This document shows positions 1-8,126 of a stretch of 64,000 bases of DNA, piece by piece; positions within the stretch are counted from its first letter, which is position 1, and every line of letters starts with the position of its first letter. The stretch spans positions 124,001 through 188,000 of the forward strand of contig NZ_JAFFIX010000012.1 of assembly GCF_016916835.1 (NCBI RefSeq), read 5' to 3'. The notes beneath the pieces were generated by a model, which saw nothing but the letters and a program-made list of their open reading frames with translations, had not been told where the DNA came from and did no database searches. The stretch is from Actinacidiphila bryophytorum (GTDB lineage Bacteria; Actinomycetota; Actinomycetes; Streptomycetales; Streptomycetaceae). A program made the position numbers and the translations under genes.

Positions 1-122
1 GGGTGGCTGGCCCGTCCCGGGTGGACGACCAGGTTGAAGACGTAGCGGTCGGCGTGCAGCAGCTCCAGCACACATCCGGTGAGGTCGGGCGGGCTCACCA
101 GCCGCACGTGCATCATCCGCAT
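1..122 (-). CDS. DUF389-family membrane protein, N-terminal fragment
   Basis: This is the first 40 codons of a gene that runs off the left edge of the window. The reading starts MRMMHVRLVSPPDLTG and continues through CVLELLHADRYVFNLVVHPG. That matches the conserved opening of DUF389 (TIGR00341-like) integral membrane proteins: a short ferredoxin-like soluble domain beginning 'hlRlv-PPdlt..vlelL', before the transmembrane part. Function of the family is unknown. The start could also be either ATG two or three codons in (position 116 or 113). It is divergent from the GH15 gene, with 174 bp between them. The membrane region cannot be seen, so the call rests on the N-terminal motif alone. Confidence 0.6.
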   Translation of the reverse strand, partial: MRMMHVRLVSPPDLTGCVLELLHADRYVFNLVVHPGRASH

Positions 123-296
123 GGGCGTCCTTCCGCCGTCGGCCCGCGACCCGCGCCGCCGCCGCAACCTGTCCCTCCATGTGTGACCGGACGGCCCGCT
201 CCGGTAACACGCCGGGGGCTCGGCTGCCGTGTGGCGGCCTCGATGGGTGCCGTCCGATAGTGGGGTGCGGGGGGCTGGCACGAGCCCGGAGGAGCC

Positions 297-2123
297 ATGG
301 ACCGCTATCCCCCCATCGCCGAGCACGGTCTCGTGGGCGACCTGCAGTGTGCGGCGCTGGTGTCGTCGCAGGGCGTCGTGGACTGGTTCGCGGCGCCCCG
401 CTTCGACTCGCCGAGCATCTTCGCGGCCTTGTTGGACCACGACCGCGGCGGCTGCTTCCGGCCGGCGGCCGAGCACCCCGACGTGGTGTGCAAGCAGCTC
501 TACCTGCCGGACACCGCGGTGCTGGTGACCCGGTTCATGTCGCCGGACGGCGTCGGCGAGGTGCTGGACTTCATGCCGCCGGACCGCGGCGGTGCCGCGA
601 CCGGCCGGCACACGCTCGTCCGGGTGGTGCGGGCGGTGCGCGGCAGCGTCGGGTTCACCCTGCGGTGCCGCCCGCGCTTCGACTACGGCCTGGCCGGCCA
701 CCGGGTGGAGGCCGAGGGCAGCCGGGCGGCCTTCCACGCCCCGGGCGTGGACGCGCACCTGGGGGCCACCTTCCCGCTGGAGGCCGACGGCGACGACGTA
801 CGCGGCACGCTGCGGCTCAAGGCGGGCGAGACGGGCTGCGCAGCGTTCACGGTGTGCGAGCCCGGCGGTGAGGCCCCGCCGGCGCCGACCGTCGGGTCGG
901 CGGAGGAGGCGCTGGCGAAGGTCACGAAGTTCTGGCAGAAGTGGCTGCGCCAGTCGCGCTACCGCGGCCGCTGGCCCGAGCTGGTGCACCGCTCGGTGAT
1001 CACCCTGAAGCTGCTGACGTACGCCCCGACCGGCGCGCTGGTCGCGGCGGCGACGATGGGGCTGCCCGAGCAGGTGGGCGGCGAGCGGAACTGGGACTAC
1101 CGCTTCACCCGGGTGCGCGACGGCTCCCTGTCGGTGCGGGCGATGCTCGACCTGGGCTTCGTGGAGGAGGCGACGGCCTTCATCCACTGGCTGGTGGACC
1201 GGGTCAGAAAGCGCGAGGGCGCGGGCGGCGAGCCGCTGCAGATCATGTACCGGGTGGACGGCAGCCCCGACCTGCCGGAGGAGACCCTGGACCACCTGGA
1301 GGGCTATCGCGGCTCCGCGCCGGTGCGCCTCGGCAACGGGGCCGGGGACCAGCTGCAGCTGGACATCTACGGCGAGGCCGTCTACGCCGTGGCGCAGGGC
1401 CGGGAGATCGGGCAGCAGGCCACGTACGGCGGACGGCACGCGCTGGCGGAGGTGCTGGACTGGCTGGCCGACAACTGGGACCGCCCGGGCGAGGGCATCT
1501 GGGAGACCCGCGGGGGCCGCAAGGACTTCACCTACAGCCGGGTGATGTCCTGGGCGGCCCTCGACCACGGCATGCGGCTGGCGGAGGACTTCCGGCGCCC
1601 CGCGAACATGGCCAAGTGGCGCACCGCACGGGACGCGGTCTTCGAGCAGGTCATGGACCGCGGGTGGAGCGAGAAGGAGCAGGCGTTCGTCCAGCACTAC
1701 GACGGTGACGTCCTGGACGCCTCGCTGCTGCTGATGCCGAGGGTCGGCATGCTTGCGCCCAAGGACCCGATGTGGTTGTCCACGCTGGACGCGATGGACC
1801 GCAAGCTGGTGTCCGACAGCCTGGTCTACCGCTATGACCCGGCCGCCTCGCCCGACGGGCTGCGCGGCTCCGAGGGCACCTTCAGCCTGTGCACCTTCCT
1901 CTACGTGGACGCGCTCGCCCGGGCCGGGCGGGTGGCGCAGGCCCGCTACACCTTCGAGAAGATGCTCACCTACGCCAACCACGTGGGCCTGTTGGCCGAG
2001 GATGTCGGCCCGAGCGGCGAGCAGCTCGGCAACTTCCCGCAGGCCTTCACCCACCTGGCGCTCATCATGGCCGCCACGACCCTGGACGAGGCCCTCGACG
2101 CCGAGCAGGGCAGGAGCCGCTGA
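297..2123 (+). CDS. Glycoside hydrolase family 15 protein (glucoamylase/trehalase-like)
   Basis: A 608-residue cytoplasmic enzyme with no signal peptide. The N-terminal beta-sandwich opens MDRYPPIAEHGLVGDLQCAA and carries the 'DWFAAPRFDSPSIFAALLD' signature of bacterial GH15 proteins. The C-terminal alpha/alpha barrel has the GERNWDYRFTRVRD motif near residue 265 and QLDIYGEAVYA near 355, typical of the GH15 active-site cleft. Family members hydrolyse alpha-glucosidic bonds; actinobacterial homologues include trehalases as well as glucoamylase-like enzymes, so the substrate is open. A strong ribosome site (GGAGGAG, 288-294) lies just before the ATG. The next gene starts 2 nt after the stop, so the two are probably co-transcribed and lead into gluconokinase, an arrangement suggesting intracellular sugar use. 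Confidence 0.88.
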   Translation: MDRYPPIAEHGLVGDLQCAALVSSQGVVDWFAAPRFDSPSIFAALLDHDRGGCFRPAAEHPDVVCKQLYLPDTAVLVTRFMSPDGVGEVLDFMPPDRGGAATGRHTLVRVVRAVRGSVGFTLRCRPRFDYGLAGHRVEAEGSRAAFHAPGVDAHLGATFPLEADGDDVRGTLRLKAGETGCAAFTVCEPGGEAPPAPTVGSAEEALAKVTKFWQKWLRQSRYRGRWPELVHRSVITLKLLTYAPTGALVAAATMGLPEQVGGERNWDYRFTRVRDGSLSVRAMLDLGFVEEATAFIHWLVDRVRKREGAGGEPLQIMYRVDGSPDLPEETLDHLEGYRGSAPVRLGNGAGDQLQLDIYGEAVYAVAQGREIGQQATYGGRHALAEVLDWLADNWDRPGEGIWETRGGRKDFTYSRVMSWAALDHGMRLAEDFRRPANMAKWRTARDAVFEQVMDRGWSEKEQAFVQHYDGDVLDASLLLMPRVGMLAPKDPMWLSTLDAMDRKLVSDSLVYRYDPAASPDGLRGSEGTFSLCTFLYVDALARAGRVAQARYTFEKMLTYANHVGLLAEDVGPSGEQLGNFPQAFTHLALIMAATTLDEALDAEQGRSR

Positions 2124-2125
2124 CC

Positions 2126-3066
2126 ATGGCCCCGTCCCGACCGCCCGCGCTGAGTGCGGACGACTTCGCGGCGCTGTACCGGGAGCTGGCCGCCCGCAAC
2201 GGCTGGGCGGCGGGGGCGCGCGGGGCACTGGCGGCGCTGACCCCGGAAAGGGCCGCGGCAGCGGCCCGCGAGGTGCGGCTGGGCCGCAGCGTCACCCTGG
2301 CCGCCCCGGTGCAGACGCAGGCGGCGCCCGACGACCCGGAGCCCGCCCGGCACACGATGGTCGGCCCGGCGGCCGACGGCATGGCGGGCGCGGGCCCCGG
2401 ACTGCACTTCGCCCGGGACAGCTTCGCGATGACCGTGCACGGCGATGTGGACAGCCACCTCGACGCGCTGTGCCATGTCGTCTACGACGGCACCCTGCAC
2501 GGCGGTGTGCCCGCGGACCGGGTCACCGCGGGCGGCGCGACCGCGCTGTCCGTCGAGACCGTCGCGGACGGGATCGTGGGCCGCGGTGTCCTGCTGGACA
2601 TCCCGCGGCTGCGCGGTGTGCCGTGGCTCGACCCGGGCGACGGCGCCACCGCGGACGACCTGCGGGCTGCCGAGCGCGCCCAGCGGACGCGGGTGGGCGC
2701 GGGCGACCTGCTGCTGGTCCGGGTGGGGCACCGCAGACGCCGTACCGAGCAGGGTCCCTGGGACGTCTCCCGGGGGCGTGCGGGCCTGCACCCGAGCGCG
2801 CTGGAGTTCGTCGCGGAGCGGCGGGTGGCGGTGCTGGGCAGCGACGGCAACAGCGACACCGCCCCGAGCGCCGCCGACGGCGTCGGCTTCCCCGTGCACG
2901 TGCTGGCGATCCACGCGATGGGCGTACACCTGCTGGACTGGCTGCAGTTCGAGGCCTGGTCCCGCTGTGCGAGCAGCAGGGGCGCTGGTCCTTCCTGTGC
3001 GTGGTCGCGCCGCTGCGGCTGCCCGGCGGCACCGGGTCGCCGGTCAATCCGCTGGCGGTGCTGTGA
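2126..3066 (+). pseudogene. Cyclase-family protein (kynurenine formamidase-like), single-base frameshift
   Basis: The reading from ATG 2126 gives a cyclase-family (PF04199) protein. It includes a metal-binding region with HGDVDSHLDALCHVVYDG near residue 105, then a conserved core with LLDIPRLRGVPWLDPGD and an IHAMGVHLLDWLQFEA segment. At about 2954-2957 the frame breaks: GAGGCCTGG should read GAGGCCCTGG. Past it, the +1 frame supplies the expected family ending, LCEQQGRWSFLCVVAPLRLP and then a stop at 3064-3066. The interval is 941 bp, one base short of 314 codons, as a single-C deletion predicts. The true stop overlaps the gluconokinase GTG by 3 nt, which argues that the intact gene was translationally coupled. 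A sequencing error in the C run is as likely as real decay. Confidence 0.8.
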
Positions 3067-3584
3067 CGCAGCGGGGGCGCGTCCCGGTGGTGGTGGTCAT
3101 GGGCGTGTCCGGTTCGGGGAAGTCGACGGTGGGGCGGCTGCTCGCGGACCGGCTCGGCGTCCCCTTCGCCGAGGCCGACGACCTCCACCCGGCGGCGAAC
3201 CGCGCCAAGATGGCCGCCGGCCGCCCGCTCGACGACCGGGACCGCATGCCGTGGCTGCACGCCCTGGCCGACTGGCTGCGGCAGGCCGAGGCCTCCGGCG
3301 GCGGGGTGATGGCGTGCTCCGCGCTCAAACGCCACTACCGCGACCTCTTCCGGCGGGCGGCGCCGGACGTGTGGTTCCTGTCGCTGGTGCTGGACGAGGA
3401 GACCGCCGACCGCCGTGTCGCGGGCCGCAAGGGCCACTTCATGCCCGCGCGCCTGGTCGGCTCGCAGTACCGCGCCCTCGAACCGCTGGAGCCCGGGGAG
3501 CCGGGCCGCACCCTGGACGCAACAGCCGAGCCGCACGCGCTCGCGGACGAGGCGGCCGCCGCGCTGCGGCCGGCGCCAGGGTGA
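3063..3584 (+). CDS. gntK: Gluconokinase
   Basis: A 173-residue kinase that phosphorylates D-gluconate to 6-phosphogluconate, feeding the pentose phosphate route. The P-loop GVSGSGKST sits at about residues 14-22. It is followed by the gluconokinase signatures EADDLHPAANRAKMAAGRPL and DRMPWLHAL, then MACSALKRHYRD and the C-terminal KGHFMPARLVGSQY region. Length matches the GntK family. The GTG start overlaps the preceding stop (GTGA), so translation is coupled to the cyclase-family gene upstream, although that gene appears frameshifted in this sequence. Just after it there is a 114-bp gap before the GMC oxidoreductase gene on the same strand. Confidence 0.93.
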   Translation: MTQRGRVPVVVVMGVSGSGKSTVGRLLADRLGVPFAEADDLHPAANRAKMAAGRPLDDRDRMPWLHALADWLRQAEASGGGVMACSALKRHYRDLFRRAAPDVWFLSLVLDEETADRRVAGRKGHFMPARLVGSQYRALEPLEPGEPGRTLDATAEPHALADEAAAALRPAPG

Positions 3585-3698
3585 GCCCGCCCCCGGTCGG
3601 TCGCCGCCGCGCGGTCGCCGCAGCCCCGGGTTAGCCTGCCCAACGGGTACTCGTGCCCGATCTGCCCCCTGTCACTTTGCTCAGAACGGGACCCGCGG

Positions 3699-5279
3699 AT
3701 GGCCGGCGACCAGTCATACGACGTCATCGTGATCGGTACGGGGGCGGGCGGCGGCACCCTCGCCCACCGGCTGGCGCCCAGCGGGAAGCGGGTGCTGATC
3801 CTGGAGCGTGGCGACTACCTGCCCAGGGAGCGCGACAACTGGGAGTCCACCGCGGTCTTCGTGCAGGGCAAATACCGGGCGAAGGAGTTCTGGTACGACA
3901 AGCACGGCAACAGCTTCCCGCCCGAGGTCAACTACTACGTCGGCGGCAACACGAAGTTCTACGGCGCCGCCCTCTTCCGGCTGCGCCCCGAGGACTTCGG
4001 GGAGCTGCGCCACCACGACGGGATCTCCCCCGCCTGGCCGATCCGCTACGAGGACCTGGAGCCGTACTACACGCAAGGAGAGCACCTGTACAAGGTGCAC
4101 GGGCGGCACGGCGAGGACCCCACGGAAGGCCCGGCGAGCGGCGACTACCCGCACCCGCCGGTGGCGCACGAGCCGCGCATCCAGCAGCTCAGCGACGACC
4201 TGGAGCGGCAGGGCCTGCACCCCTTCCACCTGCCGATCGGGGTGGACCTGACCCAGGACGAGAGCGGCGGGGCCGCCCGCGGCAGCGCCTGCATCCGCTG
4301 CGACCGGGTAGACGGCTTCCCGTGCCTGCTGGGCGCGAAATCCGACGCGCAGGTGATCTGCGTCGACCCCGCGCTGGAGCACCCCAACGTGACGATGGTG
4401 ACCAACGCCGACGTCCGCCGCCTGGACACCGACGCGTCGGGGCGTACGGTCACCGGCGTGGTCGCAGAACTGGCCGACGGCTCGACGCAGGTCTTCCGCG
4501 CCGACGTGGTCGTCGTCGCCTGCGGCGCGGTGAACTCGGCGGTTCTGCTGCTGCGTTCGGCCAACGACCGGCACCCCGGCGGTCTGGCCAACAGCTCCGG
4601 CGTGGTGGGACGCCACTACATGCGGCACAACAACCTGGCGCTGATGGCCGTGTCGAAGGAGCCGAACCCCACGAGGTTCCAGAAGACGCTGGCCCTGCAC
4701 GACTGGTATCTGGGCGCCGACGACTGGGACTACCCGCTGGGCGGCATCCAGATGCTCGGCAAGTCCGACGCCGACCAGATCCACGGCGAGGCGCCCCGGT
4801 GGGCCGGCAAGGTCGCCCCCGACATGCCCTTCGAGGTGATCGCCCACCACGCCGTGGACTTCTGGCTGTGCGGCGAGGACCTGCCGCTGCCGGAGAACCG
4901 GGTCACCCTCGACGGGGACGGCGGCATCCACCTGGCGCTCGACGAGAAGAACAACACGGCAGGGCTCAAGCGGCTCCGGCACAAGCTGCAGGGGATGCTC
5001 GGGCGCCTGGGCATGCACGAGCACCACCTGCTCTCGCACAGCATCTACCTGCACAAGGGCATGCCGATCGGGGCGACCGCCCACCAGGCCGGCACGGTGC
5101 GCTTCGGCACCGACCCGGCGGCCTCGGCCCTCGACGTCGACTGCAAGGCCCACGACCTGGACAACCTCTACGTCGTGGACACGTCGTTCTTCCCCAGCAT
5201 CGGCGCGGTGAACCCGTCGCTCACCGCGATCGCCAACGCCCTGCGGGTCGCCGACCACATCGCCGAGCGGCTGCGCTGA
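3699..5279 (+). CDS. GMC-family FAD-dependent oxidoreductase
   Basis: A 526-residue soluble flavoenzyme of the glucose-methanol-choline (GMC) family. The N-terminal Rossmann motif VIVIGTGAGGGTLAHRLA (residues 9-26) binds the FAD adenosine moiety. The 'VNYYVGGNTKFYGAALFRL' stretch near residue 80 is the covalent/non-covalent flavin loop region. The C-terminus has the active-site His in TAHQAGTVRFG and the conserved Asn in IGAVNPSLTAIANAL. Substrate is probably a sugar or other alcohol, but sequence alone does not decide it. An internal CIRCDRVDGFPCLLGAKSDA segment is typical of this bacterial subgroup (residues ~204-223). It converges on cydB with only 9 bp between the stops. Confidence 0.88.
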   Translation: MAGDQSYDVIVIGTGAGGGTLAHRLAPSGKRVLILERGDYLPRERDNWESTAVFVQGKYRAKEFWYDKHGNSFPPEVNYYVGGNTKFYGAALFRLRPEDFGELRHHDGISPAWPIRYEDLEPYYTQGEHLYKVHGRHGEDPTEGPASGDYPHPPVAHEPRIQQLSDDLERQGLHPFHLPIGVDLTQDESGGAARGSACIRCDRVDGFPCLLGAKSDAQVICVDPALEHPNVTMVTNADVRRLDTDASGRTVTGVVAELADGSTQVFRADVVVVACGAVNSAVLLLRSANDRHPGGLANSSGVVGRHYMRHNNLALMAVSKEPNPTRFQKTLALHDWYLGADDWDYPLGGIQMLGKSDADQIHGEAPRWAGKVAPDMPFEVIAHHAVDFWLCGEDLPLPENRVTLDGDGGIHLALDEKNNTAGLKRLRHKLQGMLGRLGMHEHHLLSHSIYLHKGMPIGATAHQAGTVRFGTDPAASALDVDCKAHDLDNLYVVDTSFFPSIGAVNPSLTAIANALRVADHIAERLR

Positions 5280-5288
5280 CCCGCCCGC

Positions 5289-6332
5289 TCACAGGTCGTC
5301 CCCCGGCAGCCCCGAGGCAACGGTGTCGGTGTCCGTGAGCGGCTCAAGGGTGCCCTGGGTGTCGAGCCGGTAGACGAGGAAGAGCGCGGGACCCACCAGC
5401 ACGGCCGCGATGAGCGAGACCAGGCCGAGCCAGCGCAGCGTGTGCGCGGCGCCGGCCCCCTGCGCCACCGTCATCGAGGTCGGCAGCAGATACGGGCGCT
5501 GGGCGAAGCCCCAGGCCAGTACGGCCAGGGCGAGCGTGGCGACGGAGGTGTGGCGCTGCCACCGGTGCGCGCGCAGCCACACCAGCAGCACCGTGACCAC
5601 CCCGGCGAGGCAGGACAGCAGCATCATCAGCAGGCCCAGGCCGTGGGTGAGGCCGTGCCAGACGTGGCGGGCGTCGTGGTGGGTGACCGGTACGGCGACC
5701 ACGCCGAGGACGACCACCGCGCAGAAGGCGAGCAGCGCGCGCAGCCGGAAGTAGCCGACGAGGTCGTCCGCGCCGAACCGCCGGGCGTCCGCGCCCAGGA
5801 AGACCGCGCCGAGGAAGGCCGTCGCCGCGACCGCCAGCAGCCCCGCCAGGATCGACGTGGGGCCTGTCCACACGTGGGCGGACGCGGGGGTGCCCACCGC
5901 GACCCGGCCGGAGGCGACGGCGCCGAGCACCGCGCCGAGGAAGAACGGCGTGACCAGGGAGGCGACGGCGAAGACCGCACCGAAGACCCGCCGCCTGGCC
6001 AGTCTCTTGCTCGGCTTGCGCAGGGCGAAGCCGGCGCCGCGCAGCACCATCCCGACGGCCGCGAGGACCAGCGGCAGCCACAGGGCGGTGAAGACGGCCT
6101 GGAACATCGTCGGGAAGCCGGTCCACATCAGGACCAGGACGAAGATCAGCCAGACGTTGTTGATCTCCCACACGGGCGCCATCGCGTGGTCGATGAGCCA
6201 GCGGGGCCGCTGCCCCCGCTCGGCGCCGCCCGCCGCCAGGTCCCAGAACCCGGCCCCGTAGTCGGTGCCGCCGCCGCAGGCGTAGGCGGCGATCACCACG
6301 ACCAGCACCCAGGCGATGAGGTCGGCCATCAT
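5289..6332 (-). CDS. cydB: Cytochrome bd ubiquinol oxidase subunit II
   Basis: A 347-residue multi-spanning membrane protein. The opening ADLIAWVLVVVIAAYACGGGTDYGAGFWDL and WLIDHAMAPVWEINNVWLIF segments are the conserved CydB N-terminal helices. Together with CydA it forms the high-affinity cytochrome bd terminal oxidase, which passes quinol electrons to oxygen without pumping protons. About nine hydrophobic helices can be traced. The start codon overlaps the cydA stop (ATGA), so the two subunits are translationally coupled. No cydC/cydD assembly transporter genes follow here; the neighbouring gene downstream is convergent. Confidence 0.93.
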   Translation of the reverse strand: MMADLIAWVLVVVIAAYACGGGTDYGAGFWDLAAGGAERGQRPRWLIDHAMAPVWEINNVWLIFVLVLMWTGFPTMFQAVFTALWLPLVLAAVGMVLRGAGFALRKPSKRLARRRVFGAVFAVASLVTPFFLGAVLGAVASGRVAVGTPASAHVWTGPTSILAGLLAVAATAFLGAVFLGADARRFGADDLVGYFRLRALLAFCAVVVLGVVAVPVTHHDARHVWHGLTHGLGLLMMLLSCLAGVVTVLLVWLRAHRWQRHTSVATLALAVLAWGFAQRPYLLPTSMTVAQGAGAAHTLRWLGLVSLIAAVLVGPALFLVYRLDTQGTLEPLTDTDTVASGLPGDDL

Positions 6333-7828
6333 CGGTCACCGCCCGGGTGCCGGTCCGAGGGTCCGGTTCCGGAACCGCCGGCGGGGGCGCCGACGGCCGC
6401 GGGGTCGGACTCGCCCCTCGGCCCGTAGGGGGTGTCGACCTCGGGGGCCACCGCGGCGCGCAGGCCCGCGGCCGTCTCGTCGGCGACCCGCCAGCGGGTG
6501 CGCATCTTGAGCACGACCGCGAGGAAGGACCAGAACACGGCGACGTAGACGACGATGACGACGCCGAACACCGCCCAGATGCCGCCGGCGCGGGTGTGGG
6601 TGACGGCCTCGGAGACCCGCATGTTGCCGTAGACGATCCAGGGCTGCCGGCCGACCTCCGTGGCGATCCACCCGCATTCGACGGTCACCAGGCAGGCCGC
6701 GCCGGCGACCGCGGCGCAGCGGTAGAACCAGCGGCCCGGCGGCAGGCCCCGGTGCCGCCACCACACCCACGCGTACCACAGCGCCAGCAGGACCAGCACG
6801 CTCCCGATGGTGGCCATGATGTCGAAGGCGAAGTGCACGATGGTCGCCTCAGCGGGTGTGGGGCGGTCGGCCGCGGGCACCGAGGTCAGGCCGGTCACCT
6901 TGGTGCTGGGTCTGAACCCGGCCAGGATCGAGTCCAGTTGAGGAATCCTGATCCCGCCGGAGATGGACCCGTCGGAGTTCAGCCGGCCGAAGACGTACTC
7001 GGGCACGTGCGTGCTGGTCTTCCAGACGATCTCCATGGCCGCGAACTTCACCGGCTGCTTGTGGAAGACCGAGCGGGCGGCGGAGTCGCCCAGGAAGAAC
7101 TGCACCGGGCTGAGGACTGCCGCGATGGTGAAGGGGACGGTGAAGCCGAGCCTGTGGTAGCGGTCGCGGCGGCCGCGCAGCCACCCGACCGCGTAGACGC
7201 CGGCGACGACGTAGCCCGCGGTCAGGAACATCGCGACCACGAAGTGCCAGTACTCGGGTCCGAACATCGGGGTGAACACGGCCTTCTGCACGTCGACGTC
7301 GACGGGCCTGCCCTGCTGGTCGAGGCGGAAGCCCTGCGGGGTGTTCATCCACGAGTTGGCCGCGACGATCCCGAACGCGCCCATCAGCGCGGCCAGCGGC
7401 AGCGGCACGGCCAGCCAGAAGTGCGTCCACGGCTTCAACCGGCGCCAGCCGTAGAGGTAGACCGCGATCATCACGGCCTCCAGGAAGAAGGCCCACGCCT
7501 CCACCCCGAAGCCGAGGCCGAACACGTCGCCCCAGCGCCCCATCATCCCCGGCCACAGCAGGCCGAACTCGAAGGACAGCACGGTGCCGGTCACCACCCC
7601 GATGGCGAACTGCACAGCCATCACCGCCGACCAGCGCCGGGCGAGCTTCAATGCCACCGGATCGCCCCGGCGCAGGCCCCGGTAGTGCATGACCAGGGTG
7701 ATGAAGGGCAGCGCCACGCCGAAGGGGACCAGCAGGATGTGCGAGGCCAGGGTGAAGGCCATCAGCTCACGCGACGGGAGGAGTTGCGGCGGGGTGCCGG
7801 ACGCCAGCTGGAGTGCTGAGGTGAGCAT
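6329..7828 (-). CDS. cydA: Cytochrome bd ubiquinol oxidase subunit I
   Basis: A 499-residue haem-bearing subunit. The helix SRELMAFTLASHILLVPFGV near residue 20 carries the haem b595 ligand His. WHFVVAMFLTAGYVVAGVYA near residue 190 carries the b558 His, and FDIMATIGSVLVLLALWYAW carries the expected Met ligand. The GWIATEVGRQPW motif marks the conserved periplasmic segment near the end. I start at ATG 7828 (MLTSALQLASG), where homologues begin; an in-frame extension to 7909 exists but adds a charged, unrelated leader. No Rex-type operator (TGTGAnnnnnnTCACA) was found in the upstream 300 bp, although Rex controls cydA in S. coelicolor. Confidence 0.93.
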   Translation of the reverse strand: MLTSALQLASGTPPQLLPSRELMAFTLASHILLVPFGVALPFITLVMHYRGLRRGDPVALKLARRWSAVMAVQFAIGVVTGTVLSFEFGLLWPGMMGRWGDVFGLGFGVEAWAFFLEAVMIAVYLYGWRRLKPWTHFWLAVPLPLAALMGAFGIVAANSWMNTPQGFRLDQQGRPVDVDVQKAVFTPMFGPEYWHFVVAMFLTAGYVVAGVYAVGWLRGRRDRYHRLGFTVPFTIAAVLSPVQFFLGDSAARSVFHKQPVKFAAMEIVWKTSTHVPEYVFGRLNSDGSISGGIRIPQLDSILAGFRPSTKVTGLTSVPAADRPTPAEATIVHFAFDIMATIGSVLVLLALWYAWVWWRHRGLPPGRWFYRCAAVAGAACLVTVECGWIATEVGRQPWIVYGNMRVSEAVTHTRAGGIWAVFGVVIVVYVAVFWSFLAVVLKMRTRWRVADETAAGLRAAVAPEVDTPYGPRGESDPAAVGAPAGGSGTGPSDRHPGGDR

Positions 7829-8051
7829 GGGTGCCTCGGTGCTCTTCCCCGCACCCCTGCGGGGACTCGGGAGGTCGTGACGGTGGCGGACAGCGTGAAC
7901 CCGGCGCACGAGCAGTCGCGTTCAGAAGTCAGACGAAAGCACCCGGCCTCCCGTGCGCCCGTATCGACGCGCACGTGCCCGCCCGCTTCACCCGCCCACG
8001 TCATCCGTGCGGCCTACCGGCCCGCCGCCCGCCCCCTCCCGGCGGCCCCGA
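7829..8051. other. Upstream region of cydA, no gene seen
   Basis: Together with the hairpin that follows, this separates cydA from the 3' end of the FtsX-like permease (298 bp in all). It should hold the cydAB promoter. I see no coding sequence and no clear regulatory palindrome. The stretches GTGAAC (around 7893) and GTTCA (around 7919) are inverted but about 20 bp apart, too far for a Rex site. Confidence 0.4.
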
Positions 8052-8102
8052 AGCGGGTGCCGCCCCGGGAAGCGCCCCCGGGAAGCGCCCCCCGCACCCG
8101 CT
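8052..8102 (-). terminator. Hairpin downstream of the ABC permease, with 13-bp tandem repeat in the loop
   Basis: The arms AGCGGGTGC (8052-8060) and GCACCCGCT (8094-8102) pair perfectly. The loop contains two copies of CCCCGGGAAGCGC (8063-8075 and 8076-8088). It lies 25 bp past the permease stop on the minus strand and fits a Streptomyces-style terminator without a T-run. Confidence 0.5.
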
Positions 8103-8126
8103 GCCCGGGGCGGTCCCGCAACGGCG

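Noticed and set aside
3..260. Plus-strand small gene at the left edge
   Set aside because: It overlaps the DUF389 start on the other strand and has no family-like sequence or ribosome site.
7829..8051. Rex operator before cydA
   Set aside because: Only separated GTGAAC and GTTCA words about 20 bp apart; the needed 6-bp spacer is absent.
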